A stretch of 64,000 bases of DNA. It comes from Plectrocnemia conspersa. Its lineage: Eukaryota > Arthropoda > Insecta > Trichoptera > Polycentropodidae. Below the pieces are notes generated by a model, which was not told the DNA's origin, searched no databases, and was given only the letters and a program-made list of their open reading frames with translations. The position numbers and the translations under genes were made by a program. This document shows, piece by piece, positions 1 through 11,871 of the stretch. The DNA is taken from assembly GCA_009617715.1 (NCBI GenBank), contig VTFK01000343.1:558001-622000 (forward strand), in the 5' to 3' direction. Within the stretch, counting starts at the first letter, position 1, and each line of letters opens with the position of its first letter.

Positions 1-309
1 AAGTTGAATATGTAAACCATAAACAACAGTTATGATAATTTGCTCAAAAATTTAGCCAGATTTTTAGAATCAGTAAAAGTCAAAGTTACATGGATGTTCC
101 CAAATATTTGTTTGAATCGAGCACGTGCTGATAACCATTAACACATTTTTTTATATGTATATATAGCGTAGCTTGTGGAGAAGAGAGGGGGGGGATAAAA
201 GGGGCCGCTTTGTTTTATTGAAGACATTGTTTAAGTTTTTTAGGTAGGTCAAATTTTGCATTGGATAATTATATACTGCGGGGAGTATTGTTAAAGATCG
301 CTCCAATGC

Positions 310-508
310 CTATAATAAATATTAACCACCAGTTTTAGTCTGAGAATCGATTACATTTATATTAAAAAGTATAATCAATAGATGTCTTTGCAGCTGGAGC
401 CAGTTTTTATTAAAAGCGCATTTTTCAAAATAAAAATTCGAGTCTGCTATCATGGCTCGAACCCGTGGCCTCTGGGTTACCAGTCTAGATTTTACGGACT
501 ACGCTTTT
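310..508 (-). mobile_element. tRNA-derived SINE, family A, copy 1
   Basis: On the minus strand the head reads GCGTAGTCCG, then CTGGTAACCCAG (an anticodon-arm-like hairpin), then GGGTTCGAGCC, a very good RNA polymerase III B box. The body (TTTTTATTTTGAAAAATG) is shared with the copy at 7050-7292, so this is a dispersed family and not a tRNA gene. It is too diverged in its acceptor stem to be a functional tRNA. Confidence 0.7.
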
Positions 509-1429
509 CTGAGCTTATATGAATTATCATTATTCAAATAAAACAGCATATTAAAAGAAGTTCCACTTAATACGTTTAACAAAAAATAACCAAATTCATA
601 TAGAAAACAATTATATTGTAGTAAGATATAAATTTCATTATTTTGATAACTAATTGAGAGGTTAATATACAACTGCGCTGTTATCAAAATATGCTGATAC
701 TAGTACCCTACGTATTGAAAAATCAACGAAGAACACAAAGTTTTCTATATTACATGTGAAAAATATCATTTATTTTATTTTTTATGGACTGCTTGAATGT
801 TGTTTTTTTTTATATAAAACAGTCCGATTTTTATTTGCGCGAATGATATTGTTTAATTTATAATTTAGCAAGTTAAGTACCTAAATACTCAAGTATGGAA
901 AAACTAAATTACTCAAAAGTACCCAGGAATCAATTTACAACCATGTATAAACTTCAATGTATTTAATTGACAGCAAATTCGCGACTTTTCATAAGATTTG
1001 TGATTACTTAAGTGACGATATTTTTTAGCCATCTAATTAAGCAAAAGAAAAGTCAGACTGGACATATATTTTATAGCTTAAACTTGGCTTAAGCCCCACC
1101 TCTTCTCTATTCCTTCTCTCTGTTTTTAGATTCATAGATAAAAAAAAATGCTTTTATAAATGTTTCCTAGTAAAGAAACGCATTCAATCTTTAAACCGAA
1201 GGCATTTTTACACACGAGTTAAACCTCGATCATTTTTATACTATTATTACCATGGGACACTAAACCGAAGATTTTATTTGTACCGTATTTTATATGCTTC
1301 TCATCACAAATATCCAGATCACGCTTTTATTGCGGCAGTAAAAAGTTAATAATTTTATTGCACCCATATATTTTTTTCTCTCTCTCTCGTCGGCATAATA
1401 TCGTATACGTAAAGCCGCCTTCGTGAAAA

Positions 1430-1700
1430 TCCAGTTTTGTCATGAAAGTAATGAGAGTAAATAAATCCGTAAACTAGTCTGGATTTGATCCAGTAACCGC
1501 GGACGACCGCGCAATTACCGCTCGCAACAATTTTTTGATTGAAGTTTAACGGACGCTCGGGAAGATTTATTTATATATTATTTTAATTTTATATATAAAA
1601 TATAAAACGCGCCACGCGTCGTAATAATCGATGTGACGAAATTTATAGGTGGGTATAAATTATAGACGTGACAGATTTATACGGCGCCATATTATTTTTG
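1430..1700. promoter_or_regulatory. GC-richer block, candidate cis-regulatory element
   Basis: Holds CCGCGGACGACCGCGC, TTACCGCTCGC and GGACGCTCGGG within AT-rich intron. No frame of useful length. Candidate Dll enhancer on context only. Confidence 0.25.
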
Positions 1701-1839
1701 ATTGAACTTGTTCGTCATGCGTGTGTTCTAATTAAGGTATCATTTTTTTCAAGCTTTACTTTAATTGAAGATTGTAAAATTGTATACTATATATCTACCT
1801 GAGCATCAAATAATATATTTTTATTTATTTATACGTATA

Positions 1840-1866
1840 TTATACATATATATATATATATATATA
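1840..1866. repeat. (TA)n microsatellite
   Basis: An uninterrupted TA run of about 22 bp, preceded by TATACATATA. One of several short TA- and TG-rich simple repeats in the window. Confidence 0.8.
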
Positions 1867-2189
1867 CAATGAATCAGCTTTATTTTAAAAAATATTCGTT
1901 CAATATTTATTAATCATGTTTAATTAGTAACAGTAAAATATTTTCCTTATTTATATAAAATACACGCTTTGATAAAATCCTACTGATTAAATAAATACAA
2001 TATTTGTCAGTGTGTACTGTAGCATTCATTGTGTGTTTAAAAAAACATAATGAAATTAAAAGTTTCATGTCACGTGAAGACTTTTAAATGTATGTAAATC
2101 TGTATCAAATTAAATAATAACTATCTTTTAAATATTATTAATATGTAAATATAATTCTATGAGACATTTCAAATATAAACACAGTTAAT

Positions 2190-2275
2190 AATTCATGGCT
2201 TATCAACCTAAAGGTTATGAGTTCATATCCCACATCAACAATCGTGGCTGTATGATATAAATTGAAATTGATATT
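2190..2275 (+). repeat. Possible degenerate SINE head
   Basis: GAGTTCATATCCCACATC at 2219-2236 resembles a decayed B box (GGTTCRANYCC), about 25 bp after a weak A-box-like stretch. The support is thin. Confidence 0.25.
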
Positions 2276-2952
2276 ATATTAGTTTTATGATGATCACCTC
2301 AGATTTGATTTTAATTATTTCTTTAAGATCACCTATGAATATCAAGATGATTAAAGTCACGCTAGATAACTATATAATAATAATTAATAGTAATAAATAT
2401 TTTTCTCAAGCATAAGTTCCTTCGACATTCATATATCTGCTATTTTATAACATATACAGCATTAAACAAATATTTTATATTTATTATGTACAATAAGCTA
2501 TACATTAATATGTATATATGTAGAAGAAGTAAAAAAAGACAATAGATTTTTCACTACAAGTCCTTCGATTTATATATACATATAAGATAAATGCCAATGA
2601 ACCATTGTAATGGGCAAGAGAGTCGCTTGAAAAATAATCAATTAATATTTAATTTATTAATTTACTCGTACTTTCGCATAGCATTAGAACTTTCATTCTA
2701 TCCACGAATTTTTTCATAATTAATGTCGCATATGTTGAAGCTCTAGTTTTCCTATTATGTAAATATATAATATGTATACTTAAATTAATTATTATTCAAT
2801 GACTTAAAATAAGCTGTTATATAAAATTATTTTTAAAATTTATTTCCATAGGTTTTGATTTAAAGTTAATTCCATTACTTATATAACGAACTTATCAAAA
2901 AATAAACATTATAACTAAAAATGGTACTAAATAAATATTTAAAAATGTAAGT

Positions 2953-3423
2953 TAACCTTTTCACTGCCATGCTTATTTTGCGCGAGAGTTCCTCAACGCG
3001 ACTGATATTTCCAGCGCAAAATTTCATATAAACCAAATTTATTATATAAACAATTTTTTAAATCGTATTAATAATAATATGACACAAATAAAATTATCAA
3101 AGATCGAAGCGCTAATTATAAACAGTTGTAATACAATATATGGATTTATACAGCACAATCAAGCGAAACTAGAAGCACAATCAGCATATGGCTGTTTTAA
3201 TTTACTTTATATTTATTATAACATTGCAATAAAGCATTTTTTTAAACTAAGATAATAATATCAATAACGATGAAATCGACAAAAAATCTGAATTTTTTTT
3301 AACCCTCTGTGTGCTATGGTTTTTTTTAATTAACGTATTCATCGGTTTTTCCTACATATTATTTTAATTAAATTTATTTAAAATCTATTTCATGCCATTG
3401 TCATACTAATGGGGTAATTTTTA
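2953..3423. repeat. Flanking TTAACC-type termini, possible nested piggyBac-like elements
   Basis: Two further left-type ends precede the MITE at 3424: TTAACCTTTTCACTGCCA at 2953 and TTAACCCTCTGTGTGC at 3299. The stretch after 2953 has GCGCGAGAGTTC-CTCAACGCGA, and a partial inverted match (TCGCGTTGAAAGAACT) occurs at 3725-3740, beyond the MITE. The arrangement suggests older elements interrupted by younger ones, but their outer right ends are not clear. Confidence 0.35.
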
Positions 3424-3685
3424 TTAACCGTTTATATGCCACGGAGCTTTATCGATACGCGACCGTATTGCCACGAGCTTTCTACGAAGCTCTCGCAAAT
3501 TATACTACAAGACTTTAAGTATATGGAGAAACGTTTAAAATTATAACCATTGCAAGAATTAAATGCTAATTTTTTAACGTCGCCAAGGCTGTCATAAGCA
3601 ACTTGAGCCTTTGTAATTTTAAATAAAAATTGCTGGCATAACGGTCCTATATTACGTAAAAATACTTTGGCACATAAAGGGTTAA
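3424..3685. mobile_element. piggyBac-type MITE (TTAA-flanked)
   Basis: A 262-bp segment bounded by TTAA on both sides. The inward ends read CCGTTTATATGCCA and, on the opposite strand, CCCTTTATGTGCCA, differing at two of the first 14 positions. TTAA target sites and CCCTTT-type termini are the marks of piggyBac elements. No transposase is encoded; the 86-codon frame across it has no domain. Confidence 0.75.
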
Positions 3686-4689
3686 AAAACATGTTATATT
3701 ACGCGTCGCGCTAGTGGCGCAATTTCGCGTTGAAAGAACTAAAGTTGTTGCATTAAATAATGGCATTTTAGTATATTTATAAAATTGTTGATGACTACAG
3801 ATTTTTTTTATAATCTTGATTCCTGAATCAAAATCAGACTTATATTTATTTTAAATAATTTTAAATAAATTTAAATTATTGTGAAGAATATGGTGAAGGT
3901 TTTTAGTTTTCAAAAAATATTTAAATTCTATTATTTACGTAGGAAAAAGCTCTACACTTTTTTTTAATAAGAGTCATTGCACAAAGACAAATACACGCAG
4001 AATTTATGTGATCGCTAAGAATAGGACTGAATTAGAAAAAATTGAATAAAAAAAAAATAAAAAAACACACATAGTAAGATAAGGATTAAAATAAATAAAA
4101 CATACGTAACTATAACAAAATAGCCCGATGTATTTTGAGGGCTATCCCTCAGGGTGACCGACCAATCACAGGGCAAAGATTAACACATCATTATCACGCG
4201 CTAAACAATATTTTGGAGCACTTACTGTTGAAAATAAATAGATTATATGATAAAAGTTTGACTATACTAAAAACACTTTTTACTAAAACCTTTCTTCATG
4301 TGAAAGTTAATATATAAGTAAAATATTTCATTACCAGACCAATACATAAAATGCAAAAAATATGTAACAAACGATGCTAAAAAAAAGTATAATTCGAACC
4401 AATTTAAGGACTATATTTTTAAGTACTATTCTGCACACTATTAAAACTCCATATTAGTATTTAAAATTTTCAATGATTATTTCATCTAAACTACAGTGGG
4501 TGACAAATTGCGAATATCACATTTCAATGTGTTTTAAACAAAGCAAGACACAGAATTAAAAAATCATGAATCCGTCCAAAGAATCGGTATTCTAACAAGT
4601 ACACCTTTTAATAAAGACGTTCGTGAGTAGTATGATATTAAAATAGAAGCGTACAAGTGAAAATATTCAGTATTCAGACTAATTTGAAA

Positions 4690-4842
4690 AATAAATTTCA
4701 ACACCATCGTTGTAGCAAGTGAACGGTCAACCGACGCAAAAGTATGCAAATCCTGCCATAAAAGTGAGAATCGAACCGGCGACCTTCCGACGCGCGTTCC
4801 GCTGCTTCGGGCCACTGGGCTACCGTGCACATACGATTAATA
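4690..4842 (-). mobile_element. tRNA-derived SINE, family B
   Basis: On the minus strand it reads GGTAGCCCAGTGG (A box), a GC-rich anticodon-arm region, then GGTTCGATTC (perfect B box), with box spacing as in tRNAs. The sequence continues with an unrelated body instead of a 3' acceptor stem, so it is a tRNA-derived SINE and not a tRNA gene. No second copy is visible in the window. Confidence 0.7.
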
Positions 4843-4879
4843 CACACGTAAATACGTGCATACAAGTGTGTTCAGAATA

Positions 4880-5210
4880 CACGCTTGACCATGCCATGTG
4901 ACCTCAGCATGAAGCAACTCGTGGCGGACGCGCTCAGGAGGAAGTTCCTCATTAACGTTTCTTTTGCGTCCATCTACCCACCAGCGGACGGGCAACGTAA
5001 AGAAATAAACATATTCCACACTTGATTTGATACACCGTGTACGGCGGTGTGTGCCAGATACGCCACAGTGATTGCACAATCGAATTTCACTCGGCGAAAA
5101 TGGTGAATCATTCGCCAAACTGAAAGGAAATCCCTTGAAATATGATGAATCCAGTGACCTTCAAAGAAATGATCGTAGTGGGAAAACAACAAGTCCATAA
5201 AAAAATAAAC
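4880..5210. promoter_or_regulatory. GC-rich block next to SINE B, nature unclear
   Basis: Rich in GC for about 300 bp (GTGGCGGACGCGCTCAGG, CACCAGCGGACGGGC, GTACGGCGGTGTG). Several overlapping frames of 45-93 codons cross it on both strands, none with a recognised domain. It could be the body of a mobile element or conserved non-coding DNA. Confidence 0.25.
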
Positions 5211-5814
5211 ATATATATTAAAAATTTATAAACTAATATACGGTTAAAATATTACAAAAAAATTAGCAGATGTTTAACTAAAAATATGTATTCAGTCAAC
5301 GTAAAACAGCGACATCTGACAGTTGAGAGATTGCACGATTTCACGATTGCATACATATTTCAAGAAAGGATTTGAAACTTTTATTACTAATTCATTTTTT
5401 GCGAAAGGAGAAATCGCTGTTGATATATGTACATCACCACTTGTCTCTCTTTATGGTTAGTTTTATAGCAAATTTAAAACAAAAATAAGTTACGCTCATG
5501 ATTAAGAAATGACTGGAAAGACATATGTTGTCACTGAAAAAATCAATTTTTATAGTCGTTTAACTATCGATAATCTTTAAGAATTAACAAACTGTTCTTT
5601 ATGAAACGTTTATCGAAATATTAGTCTAACAGAAAAAAAACAGAGATATGAAGTAAGTAATGAAATAGTTCATTGATAAAACACAAAGCAGTCAAAGCAA
5701 TTTATATTGGTGCTGATGCTCCAAAAGCTACTATTAATAATGGTAGCTCTTTCACCCTTTGAGTGTAATATTATTATAAAATATGTACATTTTAGATTGG
5801 CATCTTTTAGGCGA

Positions 5815-5945
5815 ACAAGAGTGATGGTGCCTGCGCGAGATTAACAGCCGCTCGAGATCAACCTGCCTCCAGCATCACGCCGTATCCTTGACCGAGTAGC
5901 AGCGGCCGGCAATCTCCAGCAATCTGCATTTTCATAACTGCAGAC
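5815..5945. promoter_or_regulatory. GC-rich island, about 130 bp
   Basis: Sharp GC increase with GCCGCTCGAGATC, CGTATCCTTGACC and AGCGGCCGGCAATC. Stops in all frames I tried. Edges are abrupt, which could equally mark an inserted fragment. Confidence 0.25.
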
Positions 5946-6717
5946 ATTGCACAACATCACACAGGAAAAGCTTACCTCGCTATAATATTAATAAAAAAAA
6001 AAAACACTATACGTGCGAAAAGTCATGTAAATAATAACGAATTCAAAATAAGATTAACATAAAAAAATATCTTTGAAGCAGATAGTATGACAAAGATTCA
6101 TCAGAAGTTAAATTAAATCACAAAATATCCAAAATAATTAATTATATGATATAATGAGATCAAAACGTGCAAGGCATAAATGTTTCGTTGCATTGTGAAA
6201 TAACATGTTCCTGAAACATTTAATTGTCCATAAATGTTTTATATAATACTTAAAGCTGCACGATATATTATATATAATAGTATTTAGTCAGTGTTATTCA
6301 CTTAAATTTGAATGTGGGCCGCAAAAAATTTTTTTTTTGAGAAAAATGGTCTATTCATATGAATAAGTTAGTATGTTTTCATATTCATAAGCTACAACTA
6401 TTATTTGAAAAATGTTTGTTTAATAAAAAAATTTCGTAAGAAAATTAGTCATAGTCTTACGCATTTATTTTTAACAGTAAGTGCATAATAAACTCATTTT
6501 AACAGCTCTTAAATTTGTACCCTGTTATTGTTCGAACGCCGTGAGGGGTGTGACGGTACGTATAAATACACAGAGCATTATAAAATTGTTTTTTATTACA
6601 ATTGTCGAGATTATTAACTAAACGCCTTTTTCACTAGAACATATTATCCCAAACTCACTATGAACTTTTGAATTAAAAACAATAGATTTTGAACTATAAT
6701 TTATTTTAATAAATCTT

Positions 6718-6835
6718 CCATTGTAACCTGACAGGCGTTAGCCCAATGCGTTACAACGGGGTAAATCTGTACCAACTGAGCAAGTCAATAAGATATAATG
6801 AATACCTGCAAGTAAGTATTAAATACATGGTGCAA
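6718..6835 (-). mobile_element. SINE family A, tail-only fragment
   Basis: It shares the string TTGTAACCTGACAGGCGT, then agcccaatgcgttacaacgg, with the tail of the SINE at 7050-7292, followed by a related AAGTAAGTATTAA string. No tRNA-like head is present, as in a 5'-truncated copy. It lies only about 220 bp from the longer copy. Confidence 0.6.
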
Positions 6836-7049
6836 AAACTAGTTTTTGAAAATTTTCGAAAATATTTTTTTAATAATCAATAAAAGTGTTGTAATTTGAA
6901 TATTAAATATATCGAAACAATACTTGCCGGGTTATTCGAATGCGTTGGTTTTTCTAATCAATAAATTTGATGAATAATGCAAAAGGTATTTGGATTATTT
7001 TTTCGGTCAAATAAAAAAAAATAATGTCAGTACCGATAATTAAAATCTT

Positions 7050-7292
7050 GAGTTGTAACCTGACAGGCGTAAGCCCAATGCGTTACAGCGGAGTAAATCT
7101 GTACAGATTTACTACGTAATTCAATCAGACTTAATTAATATATACAAGTAAGTATTAATCACCAGACTAAAAGTATTTAATAATAGCACATTTTTTCAAA
7201 TAAAAATTTGAGTATGCTGTTGTGCCTCGAATCTGCGGGCTCTGGATTACTAGTCTAGACCTTATGGACTACGCTATTTCGATCTTAATATA
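7050..7292 (-). mobile_element. tRNA-derived SINE, family A, copy 2
   Basis: Same head as the copy at 310-508 (GCGTAGTCCATAAGG, a degraded anticodon arm, then CAGATTCGAGGC as a degraded B box) and the same body, followed on the minus strand by a tail with GTAACGCATTGGGCTTACGC and CCTGTCAGGTTACAA. This tail also occurs alone at 6718-6835 and, more diverged, at 12828-12906. The copy therefore shows head, body and tail in order over about 240 bp. Confidence 0.7.
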
Positions 7293-7784
7293 TGTATTAC
7301 AATTTAACAAAAAAAAACTGTTTTCGTTTTTTTTTAAATTATAACTAAAAAAATATTTTAGGAAGACATGACTGCCCTATTATGAATCAGTGCGTCCAAT
7401 AAAAAATAAACTTTTATATACAGTATTTTGCCGATACTGTAGTATTAAACAATACATCATTTATAATTCAATCTTATTTAGACTGTAATGATTAGAATTT
7501 AGATAAAAACGAAAAATCAATACATAGCTGAAATTGTCTCTACTGATTATTAATGTACTGCAGTTATCAAGATTTTTTTTATTAAATAGGTTTTCACTTT
7601 TCATTGAATAAAATATATATTCACTGCTTTATACATTTAAATTACTGTATACGTTAATCATTAACAAGATGTTTCAGAGTAATAAAATAAATTAAACGAC
7701 CGTTTAACTAAAATGGATAACACTTAAAAACAATTCATTGTTGGCAAACAAACTAGGCGTTCGACCCTTTGAACATCTAAAAAA

Positions 7785-8200
7785 AAGTTAATGCGGGCTT
7801 TTTATTACTGTTTCGTTTTTTCTATGTATATTTACATGTGCCTCGTTCGCATTCTCGAATTCATTATTATAATTTTTGTATCGGAACGTTATTTGTGCAC
7901 GTCGAAAGCCATCGAATGCTCACAGGGCATGAAGGAACGTCAGCGCTTCCTGGATGCACACAACAAAACTTTATTATTATTATACGAATGTTTAATATAT
8001 AGAATTTTTATTGCTTGTCCATTCGATGGACACGCTCCAGAGAATCTCCCACAAATATCCTACGCTTTGCATTTCTCATCCGGATATATGATGTAAAGTT
8101 CCGATCGGCGAGCTCAATGCGAAATGACGCTGGGAATGTGAGTTGAAAATCGGCGGTTAATTTATTTAACCATCATTTTTCAATCTGCGCGTAATAAACG
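7785..8200. promoter_or_regulatory. GC-richer block, candidate cis-regulatory element
   Basis: Contains GCCATCGAATGCTCAC, GATCGGCGAGCTC, GACGCTGGGAATG and CGGCGGTTAATTT. A 101-codon plus-strand frame (7791-8096) spans it but is rich in hydrophobic AT-driven residues and has no domain. Confidence 0.25.
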
Positions 8201-8564
8201 TTACACAATGTGTGTTTTGTAAAGTACATGAATTATAAACGCATTATTTTTCCATTGTAACCATTGTAGCGCGACACTCGTCAAGGAACCGTGAAGAAGT
8301 GTTTTTGACAATATAAAAAATCACTCGAGTGTTTTTTTTTATATTGTACATATATATAATATTTTTTTTAATATTATTAAATAAAATCGAAATATTGTTT
8401 TTAAATAAAGGCACAATAGCGTATCGTTACAAACAGATGTACACAGCATATGGCATAAATAACGGTACGCTGTGTGTTAAATAACACGAAAATATGCACA
8501 TCGCAAAAAATGGTGTATATCAATAGATTTTTTTTTATATATACATTATCCGCAACAGCATAAA

Positions 8565-8720
8565 AGAGTTGCTTATTTCCGCCCGTTATTCAGAGAGAAT
8601 AAATAAAAATTCCGGTTCGAATCCCAGTTTCTTATTTCACCGCGGAATTTTTGGGTTCCTTACTTTGAGCGCTGGTTTTTTATACACAGCGACGAAAACC
8701 AATGGCGTAGAACAAATCGA
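8565..8720 (+). mobile_element. SINE-like fragment with B box
   Basis: CCGGTTCGAATCCCAG at 8611-8626 is an excellent B box. The region just 5' of it does not give a clear A box, so the head may be truncated or rearranged. The GC is higher here than around it. Confidence 0.4.
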
Positions 8721-9134
8721 TCCATAGTTTTAATCTATTTTAAATATTGCTTATTGAAAAAAAACAATATTTCATCCATGTTGCGCGCGGGATGTTTATG
8801 TTGTATTTACAATTGTTTATTGCACGAAAAAATAGTTATAATAGCCAATTATACTTCGACAACCATCAATTATTTAGTAATAATTGATTTTTTTATTAAG
8901 CATACTGAATAATATACGCATTGAGGTGTCAAATAATATCACACCAATAAATATCACCAATTAATATACAAGTAAATTAATCTTATGTTATTTGATTCAA
9001 TACTTTAAATAGTTTTATAGACATTCTTTCCTAGTTAACTTTCATAAAACGAAAAAGAGTATGTCCAATTTTATTAATTGTTATAAAGATAATTTTTTTC
9101 TGCAAGCTTTTTAAAAATTAAACTATGAGAATAC

Positions 9135-9232
9135 TTTATCTATACTCGATTTAAAAATCACAGATAGTATTGGGCTATAAAAAAGATACAAAATTTGGGT
9201 TACATATCCCATAAGTCAAGATACGTATATAT
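9135..9232. repeat. Dispersed repeat shared with 46875-46965
   Basis: The order CTCGAT, AAATCACAG, TAGTA, ATTTGGGTTACA, CC and AAGTCAAGA is conserved between this stretch and 46875-46965 in the same orientation. The GGGTTACATATCCC core looks B-box-like, so it may be an old SINE. Confidence 0.4.
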
Positions 9233-9259
9233 GATATAATAGATTACAATTAAATTAAA

Positions 9260-9288
9260 ACCATCGTGACCCAATGCGTCACGATGGT
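9260..9288. repeat. Short hairpin
   Basis: 11-bp perfect arms ACCATCGTGAC and GTCACGATGGT with a 7-nt loop. It sits 30 bp after the dispersed repeat at 9135-9232. Confidence 0.8.
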
Positions 9289-9639
9289 CAAAAAAATATA
9301 TTGTTTTATTACATACACATAATAAAAAAAATCATAAAAATTTGAAATTAAATTATACTAAACGGACCAGCATCTCATAACTGACATTAAATAGATAAAT
9401 GTGCAATGCCAGCATATTACGGAGCCAGATGGTGACAACCATAGGCGAGTGGGATACTAAGGACGTCCTGGCTCTAATGGTCATCAGAATCGCATGATTC
9501 TCGAAGGCGTTCTGGAACCCAAAACTGGAGAATAGTTCATTGTCGACAGCACCCTTATTAGTTTAAAAAAATGCATAACGACATACAACTTTCTGCGAGA
9601 GCTCAGTGAATCGTATTCCAACACTCCTAAAAAAAGGTG

Positions 9640-10245
9640 CTGAGATACAAGAACAGATCATTACCGAAAAATTCGTTCCTCATAACAAACCGAACATTTT
9701 GGAAGATTTACCGCATAAATCATTTACGTATAGAGAGACCTCCACATATTCTTAAATGTGATTTCAAGATATTTAGTGGAAGTTTTTCTAGCCAAAATAT
9801 TCCCACCGAGATCATAAAAAAATTGATTGTACAAGATCGATAAAATGACACAGTATGGCACTTTTCGACACTAAAAGATATTAAATAATTTTAAATTATC
9901 TGCATACAGCATAAAAATTGAATTCGTAACTGCCGTTATCATTAATAAATAACGTGAGTAGCAAAGGGCCCAGATTGGACCCTTGAAGAACCTCTAAAGA
10001 AGAAAAATATTCTTTCGACAATCGACCGTAATATGTTACAAACGATCGCTCCAATAACGGAGTTAAATCATCTAAGCAACTGAAGTCCGACAATTTTTTT
10101 AATAATAACCTATGACAAACCTTGTCGATTGCTTTCTCAACGTCTACTTGAATTCCCACATTGAGAGATTTTGCACTGTTTTGGTGAAAGACTGATGATT
10201 TTTAAAAGTGAAATGGGCCAAACGAAACCATTCTGTTGGTCCAAC
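9640..10245 (-). pseudogene. LINE reverse transcriptase fragment (Jockey/CR1-like)
   Basis: Dead non-LTR retrotransposon. An 87-residue open stretch (10159 down to 9896) reads VDVEKAIDKVCHRLLLKKL, the finger/palm motif usually seen as D-KAFD-V-H, and ends with VLQGSNLGPLLLTLFIND, the GVPQGS-LGPLLF-LFIND motif of reverse transcriptases. Just upstream, in another frame, a QQNGFV-like block matches the usual QHGF motif. Downstream the catalytic YADD survives as a YADN-like remnant in a shifted frame, followed by a TSTKYLEITF segment resembling the KYLGV motif after the catalytic site. Stops and frameshifts, and a shortened palm, show it is non-functional. The same element is recognisable in plus orientation at 20370-21440. 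Jockey/CR1-type placement rests on motif wording only. Confidence 0.85.
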
Positions 10246-11210
10246 AAAACCTTCCCCACTAATTTCTATTATTGCTATATTTCATATTATAATAAATAAA
10301 GCAAAATAAATTTAATTATTATTCTTTTTGTATGATTTTTTTTAAATGTATGACTTTAATGGAAATATGTTTAAACAAAACCCTTTATCCTTATTATTGT
10401 GAAGTATATCTACAGATAGCTAAAATATTTTATTATCAAATATGAATAAATAAGGGATGAAGTATTTAATAAAAATAAAAATATAAACCACTATTTACTA
10501 TTTAAAAAATTACTAATCTAAGATATGTATTTTTAAGAACTGATACTATTATGGAATATGAACATTTTTAGAACTTCTTATAAATAAATATATTATTTCT
10601 AATTATAAAAAATAGTAACGATTTCTCTAGTTCACATTTCACTATTGTTTTTTAAAAAGTCTCTTTATTTAGTATTAATAATGTAATATAATATATTACC
10701 TTAATTTATAATTAAGAAAAAATATTTTTTAATGACTGTATTTATAGAGAACATTTAGATTGCTAAAAGTAATAATCTTTTTACGAATTTGATTATATAT
10801 TTCTTGTTATCAATGGTTAAAATTCATACAAGCTACAATATAAAGCTTTATAGCATTTTAATATAATTTAATCAAGAAGAAAACAGCAATAAAAATCTGG
10901 ATACAATACATTGATCGGTGAAAATAATCTTTTCATAAAGACATTAGTTTATGACCTTTACAAATGCCCACTGACTGTGATTTCTGAACAGAGTATAGAC
11001 TAACAAAATCTTAGACTTACCCTTTTTCACCCTGATGTTTTAGTAAAACACACAACGTAGTTTGATTGTTCATTACCTGTGAATAAACAAAAAAATAAAC
11101 GTTAAGTTACAATAAATCACAATATTTAAAACGTAATTCATTACTAATTATTTTTAAAAAAACATTAAGTTTTTGTAGTATCTTAGATCAAATATAATTA
11201 ATTGAATGGG

Positions 11211-11424
11211 TAACTACAGATCACCCAATAACACGGTAAATTAGGAACGTGCTATTTGGGTGCGTGTAGTTGGGGAGGACTAAAAAATACAATTTTTGCA
11301 ATACGTATGTACGAATCAGGCGAGTGTCGTGAGATATTCTCTATTTGGCTCGCTCACACATAAACTAACTGGTACCTAAATAGCACGTCCCTAATTTACC
11401 ATGTTATTGGGGAGTCTACTGTTA
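11211..11424. mobile_element. pogo/Tc1-like MITE with long inverted repeats
   Basis: About 214 bp. The left end ACTACAGATCACCCAATAAC and the reverse-complemented right end ACAGTAGACTCCCCAATAAC begin arms that match imperfectly for about 55 bp (next block GGTAAATTAGG-ACGTGCTATTT). Both ends abut TA. A terminus of the form CAGTAGACTCCCC with a TA target is typical of pogo-like elements. The middle (GCGAGTGTCGTGAG and CTCGCTCACAC) adds a second weak inverted match. No coding capacity. Confidence 0.65.
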
Positions 11425-11871
11425 TTACATTTTAGGTGAAGTACGACTTTAAAATGATATTTTTCAAAAATAAGTGCAATATATTTTATTTAAGAACTTA
11501 TTTGCAACACATATCGGCTTATTTACTAAATAAAAAATATGATATTCAAGTATATACAATATAATATACAGTGGTTATTCGAATAAAAACTGTAAACTAG
11601 CAGTTAGGATTGTTTTATAAGTTATAAGTGTCATTATTAATTACTCATATATTCATTATAATTGCTTAATATTTTTAATTAGATTTTTTTTATTCATTGT
11701 CTTCTCGGTGAATTTTTGTGTTCTTTAAATAAAAATCCAGATATTTTGATATTGATAATTATATTTTTTATCAATCGTCCTTTGTAACTCATCGTTATTA
11801 GAAAGCGTATAAAGTTTTTAACTATATCATCTTTATATCTATATACATAAAAGTATGTATTGAAATATATT

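Noticed and set aside
420..505. Possible functional tRNA gene
   Set aside because: B box is good but there is no acceptor-stem pairing, and a related body occurs at 7.1-7.3 kb, so it is a SINE.
4837..5118. 93-codon minus-strand frame in the GC-rich block beside SINE B
   Set aside because: No domain recognised, and overlapping frames exist on both strands. Could be a remnant of a mobile element but not supported.
7791..8096. 101-codon plus-strand open frame
   Set aside because: Hydrophobic, AT-driven composition, no domain or splice context. Kept only as part of a GC-richer block.
9400..9545. GC-richer stretch as a possible small exon
   Set aside because: Frames are interrupted by stops and it lies directly 3' of the minus-strand LINE fragment, so LINE-derived sequence is at least as likely.
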